Source of the DNA: Akkermansiaceae bacterium UBA956 | GTDB taxonomy: Bacteria; Verrucomicrobiota; Verrucomicrobiia; Verrucomicrobiales; Akkermansiaceae | Assembly: GCA_002293145.1 (NCBI GenBank) | Contig: DBCO01000035.1 | Span: forward strand, 835 to 64,598 | Reading direction: 5' to 3' | DNA length: 63,764 nucleotides | Shown: positions 33,836 to 42,286 of the stretch, piece by piece | Position numbering within the stretch: position 1 is the first letter of the stretch | Layout of the letters: the number at the start of each line of letters is the position of its first letter | Notes under the pieces: model-generated | Database searches by the model: none | What the model saw: only the letters and a program-made list of their open reading frames with translations | What the model was told of the DNA's origin: nothing | Position numbers and translations under genes: made by a program

Positions 33836-34378
33836 TTATTTGCCGACGGATTTACCTTCCTTACGACGAACGTGTTCGCCAACATAACGGACTCCTTTGC
33901 CTTTATAAGGTTCAGGTGGATAGAATCCACGAACTTCGGCAGCGAATTGTCCGACCATTTGTTTGCAGATACCTTCCACCTTGATCTTGGTGTTATCGGT
34001 AACGGTGACAGTGAGCCCATCGGGGATGGGGTGAAGCAAAGGATGCGAACGACCGAGGGAAAGATCAAGGTCTTTGCCTTTGACAGCTGCACGGAAGCCC
34101 ACGCCTTGGATCTCAAGATCTTTAACGAAGCCTTTGGAAACACCGTCGATCATGTTGCTGACGATGGCGCGAGCTGTGCCGTGAAGGGCGCGCAGCTGGC
34201 GTGATGTTTCGGAAGTGCGGGTAACTGTCAGTTTGTTGTCCTGATTGCTAAGTTCGATGCCGGATGGAAGGGTGAAGGCGAGTTTGCCTTTAGGACCTTC
34301 GACCGTGATTACGCCACTGTCATTTTTGACGGTGACCTTTTCTGGCAAGCTGATTGGTTTAACTCCTACGCGTGACAT
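33836..34378 (-). CDS. rplF: 50S ribosomal protein L6
   Basis: 180 residues. Two repeated L6 domains: MSRVGVKPISLPEKV with GPKGKLAFTLP, and the second with VEGICKQMVGQFAAEVRGFY and PEPYKGKGVRYVGEHVRRK. Located between rpsH and rplR as expected. Confidence 0.95.
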   Translation of the reverse strand: MSRVGVKPISLPEKVTVKNDSGVITVEGPKGKLAFTLPSGIELSNQDNKLTVTRTSETSRQLRALHGTARAIVSNMIDGVSKGFVKDLEIQGVGFRAAVKGKDLDLSLGRSHPLLHPIPDGLTVTVTDNTKIKVEGICKQMVGQFAAEVRGFYPPEPYKGKGVRYVGEHVRRKEGKSVGK

Positions 34379-34405
34379 AATAGTATAGATTTAGGGGTTA
34401 GAGGA

Positions 34406-34804
34406 TTACCAAACGATGGCGAGAAGTTCTCCGCCGAGTTTTTCCCGCTTAGCACGAGCACCTGTCATCACACCTTTCGAAGTCGAAAGGATCGAGATGC
34501 CGAGGCCGGACATGACGCGTGGAATTTCATCGGAGCCAACATAATTGCGGCGACCAGGCTTGGAGACACGCTTCAGACCGGTAAGGACTGGACGGCCATC
34601 GACAAACTTGCCTTTGACTTTCAGGGTAGGAAAACCGTCAGTAGTGACGACTTCATAGCTCCAGACATAGCCTTCTTCTTGAAGGATTTTAGCAATGTCA
34701 GCTTTGATGCGCGAGTAAGGCGCGGTGAACACTTCGTTACCAGCGCGGCATGCATTGCTGAAGCGGGTAAGGAAATCGGAAATGGGATCAGTGAGAACGG
34801 CCAT
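34406..34804 (-). CDS. rpsH: 30S ribosomal protein S8
   Basis: 132 residues. It begins MAVLTDPISDFLTRFSNACR and ends with the conserved 16S-binding part STSKGVMTGARAKREKLGGE. It follows rplE after 20 bases; rpsN (S14), usually between these genes, is missing here. Confidence 0.95.
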   Translation of the reverse strand: MAVLTDPISDFLTRFSNACRAGNEVFTAPYSRIKADIAKILQEEGYVWSYEVVTTDGFPTLKVKGKFVDGRPVLTGLKRVSKPGRRNYVGSDEIPRVMSGLGISILSTSKGVMTGARAKREKLGGELLAIVW

Positions 34805-34824
34805 AATAAGGTTCTAGTTAAGTG

Positions 34825-35415
34825 TTAGGCTTGTTGGGCTTCTGGTGTTTCGTTTTCCTGTTCTCTCTTATTCTCACGGAATGGCATGCCCAGGGCGCGC
34901 AGCAATTCACGTCCTTCGTCGTCCGTCGGTGCGGAAGTAACGAATATGAGGTCGAATCCGATGTTGCGTTTGATTTGGTCGATTTCGATTTCAGGGAAGA
35001 TCGACTGATCAGGTACGCCCATGGCGTAGTTACCACGGCCATCAAAGGATTTGTAAGGTATGCCGCGAAAGTCGCGGATGTTTGGAGCAGTGATGTTAAT
35101 GAAACGATCAAGGAACTCCCACATGCGGGTGCCACGAAGGGTGACGCGAGCGCCAAGTGGCTCGTCAGCACGAAGTTTGAAGTTGGCAACAGCCTTGCGT
35201 GAGAAAGTGATCGATGGTTTTTGGCCAGTGATTTTGGCGATCTCGTTGGCGGCGTCCTCGACAGCAAGTTTACGGTCAGGGGCTTTGCCCATGCAGGATG
35301 TTACCACGATTTTTTCGAGGCGTGGTACGGCGTTTGGATTGGTATAACCCAATTTTTCCTTGAGCGCCGGAACGGCTTTCTCTCGGTAATGTTGTAGTAG
35401 TCTAGGTGTGCTCAT
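34825..35415 (-). CDS. rplE: 50S ribosomal protein L5
   Basis: 196 residues, about 17 longer than E. coli. Core motifs are LQHYREKAVPALKEKLGYTN, TGQKPSITFSRKAVANFKLR and GIPYKSFDGRGNYAMGVPDQ. The last ~17 residues (NKREQENETPEAQQA) are a polar tail not found in typical L5. Confidence 0.95.
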   Translation of the reverse strand: MSTPRLLQHYREKAVPALKEKLGYTNPNAVPRLEKIVVTSCMGKAPDRKLAVEDAANEIAKITGQKPSITFSRKAVANFKLRADEPLGARVTLRGTRMWEFLDRFINITAPNIRDFRGIPYKSFDGRGNYAMGVPDQSIFPEIEIDQIKRNIGFDLIFVTSAPTDDEGRELLRALGMPFRENKREQENETPEAQQA

Positions 35416-35507
35416 AGTGCTTGTTTTAGCGGGTCAGCGCATTTTTAATGCTTGCGCTTAAGCGCGGGCGCAGAGGTCATGACGTTCTGTGAGGAACGCC
35501 ACAATTC

Positions 35508-35747
35508 TTAGCCCAGTTTCTTTACATTGGAAATATGGACGGGGGCATCTTGCAAGAGCAAACCACCATCGGGATTTGCTTCCGATTTACGGGTTGCTTT
35601 GGTCACCTGGCGGGTATCACCCACGATTACAGTGCCTTTTTTTGCATTCACGGCGAGAACGATGCCGCGTTTGCCTTTGATGGCTACGCTGCCTGTGGTG
35701 ATCTCGACTTGGTCGCCTTTTTTGACGTGTGTTTTGATTTTGCTCAT
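35508..35747 (-). CDS. rplX: 50S ribosomal protein L24
   Basis: 79 residues, shorter than the usual ~100. The KOW motif is clear (KTHVKKGDQVEITTGSVA, GKRGIVLAVNAKKGTVIV). The C-terminal half is abbreviated but keeps GGLLLQDAPVHISNVKKL. Confidence 0.93.
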   Translation of the reverse strand: MSKIKTHVKKGDQVEITTGSVAIKGKRGIVLAVNAKKGTVIVGDTRQVTKATRKSEANPDGGLLLQDAPVHISNVKKLG

Positions 35748-35766
35748 GGAAAAAGATAGGATGGAA

Positions 35767-36132
35767 TTAGACGACTTCGGGAGCCAATGATACGATCTTC
35801 ATGAAGGACTTCTCGCGGAGTTCACGAGCTACGGGGCCGAAGATGCGGGTGCCACGTGGGTTGTTATCTTTGTCGATGATCACAACCGCATTGGTATCAA
35901 AGCGAAGAGTGGAGCCATCGGCGCGGCGGATCGGAGCGCTGGTGCGGACAACCACAGCCTTGACAACGGATCCTTTTTTCACCGAAGCGGTAGGGATTGA
36001 GTCGCGAATGTGGCAGGTGATCACGTCACCGACGTGAGCAAAGCGAGTGCGTTTGCCAATAACGCCAATCATTTTGGCGCTTTTCGCGCCGGTATTATCG
36101 GCGACGACTACGGAAGATTCCATCTGGAGCAT
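35767..36132 (-). CDS. rplN: 50S ribosomal protein L14
   Basis: 121 residues, normal length. It begins MLQMESSVVVADNTGAKSAK and contains the conserved RRADGSTLRFDTNAVVIID and GTRIFGPVARELREKSFMKI. Located between rpsQ and rplX. Confidence 0.96.
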   Translation of the reverse strand: MLQMESSVVVADNTGAKSAKMIGVIGKRTRFAHVGDVITCHIRDSIPTASVKKGSVVKAVVVRTSAPIRRADGSTLRFDTNAVVIIDKDNNPRGTRIFGPVARELREKSFMKIVSLAPEVV

Positions 36133-36176
36133 GATTCAATAAAGTGTTGTGTGGTTAACTTGCGGGCGGAGTAGTA

Positions 36177-36464
36177 TTAGTGAGTGAGGATGGAGTCAAG
36201 CGCCCAACGCTTTAATTTTGAAGTTGGACGAGATTCCACGATGCGAACTTTGTCGCCGATCTTTGCTTCACCCTTTTCATCATGCACGTAGAATTTCTTC
36301 GTCTGTTTGATGATCTTGTTGAAACGAGGGTGCGGAACGCGGGCAACGTATTCCACGACAATGGTTTTATCCATCTTGTCGGAGACTACGAGACCAACGC
36401 GTGTTTTGCGGTTGGAAGTGGCAGGAGTGGCAGGAGTGGCAGGAGTGGTGGCGGAATCGCTCAT
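36177..36464 (-). CDS. rpsQ: 30S ribosomal protein S17
   Basis: 95 residues. The OB-fold core RKTRVGLVVSDKMDKTIVV begins near residue 19 and VGDKVRIVESRPTSKLKRW-like sequence ends it. The N-terminus has an added Ala-Thr-Pro repeat encoded by three perfect 9-bp units (36420-36446). Confidence 0.95.
   Translation of the reverse strand: MSDSATTPATPATPATSNRKTRVGLVVSDKMDKTIVVEYVARVPHPRFNKIIKQTKKFYVHDEKGEAKIGDKVRIVESRPTSKLKRWALDSILTH
36420..36446. repeat. Three tandem 9-bp units in rpsQ
   Basis: GGCAGGAGT occurs three times in a row on the plus strand, encoding Thr-Pro-Ala repeats near the S17 N-terminus. Such units can change copy number by slippage without frame loss. Confidence 0.8.
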
Positions 36465-36495
36465 AGAGAGAAAAGTTGGTGGTTAACGGTAGGAA

Positions 36496-36699
36496 TTATG
36501 CCTTGGTAGAGCGCTGCGCTAGGATGGTAACCAAGCGTGCGTTTTCGCGGCGGATGGCACGGATGCGTGCTGGATTTTCCAGAGCTCCCGTGGCTTTTTG
36601 CAGTTTCAGGTTGATGCCCTCAAGTTTCAAGTCGCGAATGCGACGATTGATTTCGTCAACAGACAGTTCGCGGAGATCTTTCGCTTTGGTAATAGCCAT
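36496..36699 (-). CDS. rpmC: 50S ribosomal protein L29
   Basis: 67 residues of two helices: KDLRELSVDEINRRIRDLKL and NPARIRAIRRENARLVTILA. Between rplP and rpsQ, as in the standard S10 operon. Confidence 0.94.
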   Translation of the reverse strand: MAITKAKDLRELSVDEINRRIRDLKLEGINLKLQKATGALENPARIRAIRRENARLVTILAQRSTKA

Positions 36700-36719
36700 A
36701 TGAGTGATTGGTAGAGGAA

Positions 36720-37139
36720 TTATGCGTGTGGATTGCGGACGACAAAGCGAGTGCGGATGCCGAGTTTGTAGGAAGCAAGGCGCATGGCCTCGCGGGCTTG
36801 TGATTCAGGAACACCGGCGATCTCGAACAACATGTTGCCGGGACGGAGCACAGCGACCCATGCTTCCACGGAGCCTTTGCCTTTACCCATCCGAGTTTCG
36901 GGTGGACGTGCGGTGATCGATTTGTGTGGGAAAATTCGGATAAAAACCTTGCCTTTCCGTTTCAGGAAACGGTTGATGGCGATACGGCAGGCTTCAATCT
37001 GACGGTTCGTCATCCAGCCGCGGTCAAGGGTTTGGAGACCGAAGTCGCCGAAGGCAACGGTGGTTCCCGAAGTAGCATTTCCGGCGCGTGAGCCGCGGAA
37101 TGACTTGCGGAACTTGGTTCGTTTGGGCATCAAAGGCAT
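36720..37139 (-). CDS. rplP: 50S ribosomal protein L16
   Basis: 139 residues. It begins MPLMPKRTKFRKSFRGS (an internal Met four residues in is an alternative start). Conserved parts include RWMTNRQIEACRIAINRFLK-like sequence and TRMGKGKGSVEAWVAVLRPG. It contacts the A and P site tRNAs near the peptidyl transferase centre. Confidence 0.95.
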   Translation of the reverse strand: MPLMPKRTKFRKSFRGSRAGNATSGTTVAFGDFGLQTLDRGWMTNRQIEACRIAINRFLKRKGKVFIRIFPHKSITARPPETRMGKGKGSVEAWVAVLRPGNMLFEIAGVPESQAREAMRLASYKLGIRTRFVVRNPHA

Positions 37140-37200
37140 AATAGTGTCCTCCTAGAGTAAATGTTAGCGTTGTGTGAATGATTGAGTGATTGAGAAACAA

Positions 37201-37935
<735 letters not shown>

Positions 37936-37966
37936 AGTAGAATTAGTTTAGAAGTGAATGGTGCGC

Positions 37967-38341
37967 TTATTTGCTGGCTTTCGCAGATTTTGCCTTTTTG
38001 GCAGGTGCTTCTGCATCCGTGAGAGTGATGAAAATGTGGCTGGTAGGACGCCGGATCGCACCGGCGGAACCTTTTGCACGTGGCTTGAAGCGCTTGAGTG
38101 CTGGACCGATTCCGATCACAGCTTCTTTGACGGTGAGAGCACCTGCATCCAATTGGAAATTGTGCTCTGCATCAGCCATAGCTGTTTTGAGTGTTTTACC
38201 GATCAACTGGGCCGCTTTTCTCGGGGTGAAGTTGAGGATATCCATGGCGCTGCTCGCAGGCAGGCCCTGAATTTCGCGAGCGACGTCACGCGCTTTTTTA
38301 GGCGAGAGACGAACGTATTTTGATGTGCTTTTGACTTCCAT
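37967..38341 (-). CDS. rplV: 50S ribosomal protein L22
   Basis: 124 residues. It begins with TSKYVRLSPKKARDVAREIQ and has the exit-tunnel hairpin region IGPALKRFKPRAKGSAGAI. The last ~12 residues (PAKKAKSAKASK) are a basic tail. The preceding gene in the operon is the unusual coiled-coil gene rather than rpsS. Confidence 0.95.
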   Translation of the reverse strand: MEVKSTSKYVRLSPKKARDVAREIQGLPASSAMDILNFTPRKAAQLIGKTLKTAMADAEHNFQLDAGALTVKEAVIGIGPALKRFKPRAKGSAGAIRRPTSHIFITLTDAEAPAKKAKSAKASK

Positions 38342-38371
38342 GGTCGTAGGGATCTGTTGTTGCCGAGAGGC

Positions 38372-39118
38372 TTATCGTTGTGGTTGTGTTTCGAGAATGA
38401 TGGTGTCGCCGAGGCGAACGGTTTCGTTAGGAGGATCAAGTTGTTCGACAAAGGCACCTGCTACATTCTTGCGAACGTCAGCGATGATGGCTTTACCAAA
38501 AGGGCGGTCGCCGCGCTGGATGACATAAGTCATGCCAATACGACAGTCTTGTGATTCACCGACATTGACGACCAGGAGGCCGCTTTCCGAGTCAATGCTA
38601 ACGACTTGCGCGCGTTTGAGTGAGCCGGTTTTGATGTCGGGGCGCGGTTTATGGCGCATACCGAGTGCTGCGTCAAGCTCTCTGATGGAAGTTTCTAAAC
38701 GAAGTCGAGAATCAGGATCAGAAACCACAGCCTGGCGCACGAAATCTAGCGCGTTGGCCGACAGCATGCTTGCTGCCTTTTCGGTTGCTGAGAGGCGCTC
38801 ACGGAGGAGTTGATCCTCGGCGGCGGCCTGCACGAGGCGGTCATCTCCTCCATCGAGGAGATTTTTGCCAAGTGCTTCGAGACGTTTTTTCACTTCCGCC
38901 AATTGCTCAGCAGCTTCTTGTTCACCGCGTTTGGCTTCAATGATAGCACTGGAGAGATTTTCCTTGTGCTTACGCAGTTTGGCAATTTCGGCGCGCAGCG
39001 TGTCAGCTTCGGAAATCGCAGCACCTTCGCTGAAGTCCTGTGCCGCAGCCATCAGGCAGCCCAAGCCAAGCCCGAGGGCTGAGCGAAAAAGCATACGTGT
39101 TGACAGTGCGTAGGACAT
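38372..39118 (-). CDS. Secreted coiled-coil protein inserted between rpsS and rplV
   Basis: 248 residues, no family recognised. An export signal (MLFRSALGLGLGCLMAAA, cleavage likely before QDF) precedes a long coiled coil (about 38-95, rich in Glu/Lys/Leu) and a second helical part. The C-terminal ~75 residues form a beta-rich module (RAQVVSIDSESGLLVVNVGE, RIGMTYVIQRGDRPFGKAII) resembling the small C-terminal barrel of FlgT-like envelope proteins. Gaps to rpsS (18 bases) and rplV (30 bases) are as small as between ribosomal genes, so it is co-transcribed. An envelope protein in the core of the S10 operon is unusual. Confidence 0.85.
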   Translation of the reverse strand: MSYALSTRMLFRSALGLGLGCLMAAAQDFSEGAAISEADTLRAEIAKLRKHKENLSSAIIEAKRGEQEAAEQLAEVKKRLEALGKNLLDGGDDRLVQAAAEDQLLRERLSATEKAASMLSANALDFVRQAVVSDPDSRLRLETSIRELDAALGMRHKPRPDIKTGSLKRAQVVSIDSESGLLVVNVGESQDCRIGMTYVIQRGDRPFGKAIIADVRKNVAGAFVEQLDPPNETVRLGDTIILETQPQR

Positions 39119-39136
39119 AGCAGAAGTGATGGACGA

Positions 39137-39406
39137 TTATTTCTTACCGATACCGCCGTGTGCTTTGAAGATACGGGTAGGAGAAAACTCACCGAGTTTG
39201 TGTCCAACCATGTTCTCCGTGACATAAACGGGGACAAAAGTCTTACCGTTATGAACTGCGAAGTTGTGACCGACGAAATCGGGAGTGATCATGGACTTAC
39301 GGCTCCATGTCTTGATAGCTTTGTATTCACCAGTAGCGGCGACAGCATCAATTTTGGCGAGGAGCTTTTGGTCAACGAAAGGACCTTTTTTCAATGAACG
39401 AGGCAT
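39137..39406 (-). CDS. rpsS: 30S ribosomal protein S19
   Basis: 89 residues. MPRSLKKGPFVDQKLLAKID start and the conserved SRKSMITPDFVGHNFAVHNG, TENMVGHKLGEFSPTR. Normal length; follows rplB. Confidence 0.96.
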   Translation of the reverse strand: MPRSLKKGPFVDQKLLAKIDAVAATGEYKAIKTWSRKSMITPDFVGHNFAVHNGKTFVPVYVTENMVGHKLGEFSPTRIFKAHGGIGKK

Positions 39407-39437
39407 GATATAAAGTAGTTAGAGAAGGGATAAAGGG

Positions 39438-40274
39438 TTATTTCTTAGGACGTGGAGACACGATGAAAATAGAGCTGGCCTTCTTCTTGTTACGGGTCTT
39501 CTGACCTTTCGCGTGACCCCATGGGCTGAGAAGGTGCTTACGACCACCACCAGACTTGGAGCGGCCTTCACCACCACCGTTCGGGTGGTCAACTGGGTTC
39601 ATGGTCATACCACGGACGGTTGGACGAACGCCCATCCAGCGGGTGCGACCAGCTTTACCGGAAACTTCGTTCATGTGCTCACGGTTACCGACCTGACCAA
39701 TGGTGCAGATGCAGTTTTCGTTAAATCGACGAATTTCACCAGAGGGCATTTTAACCAAACCGAAGCCAGCTTCGCGGTTGGAAAGAATGGCTTGTTGGCC
39801 TGCAGCGCGAGCTACTTTACCACCGGAGCCTGGAAGCAATTCAATGTTGTGAATTACAGTTCCCAAAGGAACGCTCTTCAGTGGCATTGCGTTGCCGGGC
39901 TTCGGATCAGCCTTGAGCGTAGAGATGACAGAAGCACCAACTTCGAGACCTACGGGAGCAAGGATGTAGCTCTTGGTGCCGTCGGTGTATTGAATCAATG
40001 CGATGCGGCAAGTGCGGTTCGGATCGTATTCGATTCCGACGACAGTTGCAGGCATGTCCACTTTGTTACGCTTGAAGTCAACCAAGCGGTAGTGACGTTT
40101 GGCACCGCCACCCACGTGACGCATGGTGATGCGACCGGTGTTGTTACGGCCACCGCTACGCTTGATCGGCGAGAGCAATGATTTTTCTGGCGTGTGCTTG
40201 GTGATCTCATCAAATGTGGGATGCTGCTTGTAACGCCCGGACGGTGTGTGTGGTTTGAAAACTTTTAAGGCCAT
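39438..40274 (-). CDS. rplB: 50S ribosomal protein L2
   Basis: 278 residues. It has the OB and SH3-like core (GRNNTGRITMRHVGGGAKRH) and the C-terminal RPTVRGMTMNPVDHPNGGGE with the conserved His near the peptidyl transferase centre. Ends in a basic KKASSIFIVSPRPKK. Confidence 0.96.
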   Translation of the reverse strand: MALKVFKPHTPSGRYKQHPTFDEITKHTPEKSLLSPIKRSGGRNNTGRITMRHVGGGAKRHYRLVDFKRNKVDMPATVVGIEYDPNRTCRIALIQYTDGTKSYILAPVGLEVGASVISTLKADPKPGNAMPLKSVPLGTVIHNIELLPGSGGKVARAAGQQAILSNREAGFGLVKMPSGEIRRFNENCICTIGQVGNREHMNEVSGKAGRTRWMGVRPTVRGMTMNPVDHPNGGGEGRSKSGGGRKHLLSPWGHAKGQKTRNKKKASSIFIVSPRPKK

Positions 40275-40329
40275 GACTCAAAGAATGGTGAGTGATTAAT
40301 CGGCAGTTGCTGCGGTAAATGTGGTTGTA

Positions 40330-40614
40330 TTACACGAGGTCGAGTTTCTCGCCTTCTGCGAGGCGCACGATCGCTTTTTTGATATGGTTAGTGCGGCCTT
40401 CGTCAGCGCGTTTGCGGCGTTTCGCTTTACCCTTAACGATAAGGGTGCGGACGTCTGCCACTTTCTTGCCAAGAAGTGTCTCCACTGCCTGTTTGATTTC
40501 GATTTTGTTCGCACCAGTTGCGACATCGAGAACGATCTCATTGTTGAGCTCGTTCAGGTAGGTCGCCTTCTCGCTCATGCGGACATTTTTGATAACGTGG
40601 AAAAGATCTTTCAT
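40330..40614 (-). CDS. rplW: 50S ribosomal protein L23
   Basis: 94 residues from ATG 40614 (MKDLFHVIKNVRMSEKATYL). The frame extends upstream into rplD without a plausible start. Contains KIEIKQAVETLLGKKVADVR, the part that docks factors at the tunnel exit. Confidence 0.94.
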   Translation of the reverse strand: MKDLFHVIKNVRMSEKATYLNELNNEIVLDVATGANKIEIKQAVETLLGKKVADVRTLIVKGKAKRRKRADEGRTNHIKKAIVRLAEGEKLDLV

Positions 40615-40621
40615 AACAAAA

Positions 40622-41230
40622 TTAGGCTGTGCGTTTGGCGAGGGTTGTGAGTGCGGCACCAACAACAAAGATGTCGTAGTGAAGCATGATGTGCTCAACG
40701 TTCACTTCGAGTGCTGTCATTAGCAATACGTTTTGAACATTGCGGGCGGCGAGGTAAGTCTTGTCGTCGAAAGAATCAGCGATGATGAGGATACGACGTG
40801 CGGTGGAAAGTGCAGCTACTGCAGCCACGAAGGATTGTGTTTTGCCATCAGCAATCGCAAAAGACTCAAGAGTCTTGATCGAACCAGCGCGGATGTTGTC
40901 ACCGAGCACGCGGCGGAATGCCAGCTTGCGAGTGGTTTTAGAAACCTTCTTGGTGTAATCGCAAGCGCGGGGGCCGAAAACCACACCACCACCGACGAAG
41001 ATGGGAGCGCGTTTGTCGCCGTGACGTGCGCCACCGGTTCCTTTTTGCTTGTAAATTTTCTTGTTGTTGCCGGAAACTTCACCACGAGTTTTGGTATGTG
41101 CGGAACCGGTACGACGGTTGGCGCGATACGCTGTGATGAGGTCGTGGACAGCCTGAGTGCCTTTATCGGCAGGCGCGAGCAGCATGTGTGCTGCTTCAGC
41201 GGCTTCTACGGTGAGTGTTTGGGAAGACAT
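40622..41230 (-). CDS. rplD: 50S ribosomal protein L4
   Basis: 202 residues. The tunnel-reaching loop is clear: SAHTKTRGEVSGNNKKIYKQ followed by KGTGGARHGDKRAPIFVGGG. Ends near VGAALTTLAKRTA. In E. coli, L4 represses its own operon; no leader structure was identified here. Confidence 0.95.
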   Translation of the reverse strand: MSSQTLTVEAAEAAHMLLAPADKGTQAVHDLITAYRANRRTGSAHTKTRGEVSGNNKKIYKQKGTGGARHGDKRAPIFVGGGVVFGPRACDYTKKVSKTTRKLAFRRVLGDNIRAGSIKTLESFAIADGKTQSFVAAVAALSTARRILIIADSFDDKTYLAARNVQNVLLMTALEVNVEHIMLHYDIFVVGAALTTLAKRTA

Positions 41231-41267
41231 GACGTGAAATGTGGTTCAGAGTTCGATTCAGGCTAAA

Positions 41268-41906
41268 TTAAGCTGTTTTTTTCTTGGCGGGGCGGACGGT
41301 GACGTAGCTGCCTTTTGCGCCGGGAATACCTCCTGAAATCAGGAGAGCACCATCCTCTACGCGAACTGCTACAACTTTCAAATTTTGCACGGTGCGTTGT
41401 TTGTTACCGTCTTGACCCGGCATCTTTTGGTTTTTCCAAACGCGACCAGGAGTGGATCGGCAACCAATGGCTCCCGTTCTACGATGCATCATCGAGCCGT
41501 GAGTCATACGAAGACCACCGAATTTGTAGCGCTTTACTACACCCGAGAAGCCGTGACCTTTGGATGTGCCAATGACGTCTACCCATTGACCAGCTGTGAA
41601 CAACTCGGCACCTGGATGGGTTTCAGGAAGTGTGTCGCTACCGCAGAGGCGGAATTCTTGGATGGTGCGTTTTGGTGTGGAACCAGCTTTGTTGAAGCGG
41701 CCCATGTCTGGTTTGTTGACACGTTGCGCTTTGGTTTGGTCATCAAAGCCTACTTGCACAGCTTTGTAGCCGTCTTTTTCAACTGTTTTGTGCTGGAGGA
41801 ATGTATTGCCTTTCACGTCAACAACGGTCACGGGGATCATTGCTTGTGTAGCTTCGTCAAACAGACGAGTCATTCCGAGTTTCTTGCCTAGAAGTCCTAG
41901 TGGCAT
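41268..41906 (-). CDS. rplC: 50S ribosomal protein L3
   Basis: 212 residues. Start MPLGLLGKKLGMTRLFDEAT; conserved VIGTSKGHGFSGVVKRYKFG and SMMHRRTGAIGCRSTPGRVW, the branched loop toward the peptidyl transferase centre. Confidence 0.96.
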   Translation of the reverse strand: MPLGLLGKKLGMTRLFDEATQAMIPVTVVDVKGNTFLQHKTVEKDGYKAVQVGFDDQTKAQRVNKPDMGRFNKAGSTPKRTIQEFRLCGSDTLPETHPGAELFTAGQWVDVIGTSKGHGFSGVVKRYKFGGLRMTHGSMMHRRTGAIGCRSTPGRVWKNQKMPGQDGNKQRTVQNLKVVAVRVEDGALLISGGIPGAKGSYVTVRPAKKKTA

Positions 41907-41938
41907 AGTCGTAAAATAGTTAGAGAGTGAATGATTGA

Positions 41939-42247
41939 TTAGATGCGGATGGAAATATCAACACCGGCGGGAAGGTTGAGTTTTTTCAACTCATCAACCG
42001 TGCGTGATGTGGGATCAATGATGTCAAGCAAACGCTTGTGAGTGCGAATCTCGAATTGTTCTGCAGATTTTTTGTTCACGTGAACGGAGCGGTTCACACT
42101 GAATTTTTCGATGCGCGTAGGAAGCGGGATCGGTCCGGAGACTTTAGCGCCAGTGCGTTTTGCGGTTTCGACGATTTCGGCGGCGGATTTATCCACGGCG
42201 CGATGATCGAACGCGCGGAGTCGGATGCGTATTTTCTGATTTTCCAT
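41939..42247 (-). CDS. rpsJ: 30S ribosomal protein S10
   Basis: 102 residues, normal length. KIRIRLRAFDHRAVDKSAAE start, GPIPLPTRIEKFSVNRSVHV, and THKRLLDIIDPTSRTVDEL. Follows fusA after 39 bases, replacing the tuf gene often found there. Confidence 0.96.
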   Translation of the reverse strand: MENQKIRIRLRAFDHRAVDKSAAEIVETAKRTGAKVSGPIPLPTRIEKFSVNRSVHVNKKSAEQFEIRTHKRLLDIIDPTSRTVDELKKLNLPAGVDISIRI

Positions 42248-42286
42248 AACAAAGAGAAGGTTTGTGGTAGTTGGTTGCGATGTGGA

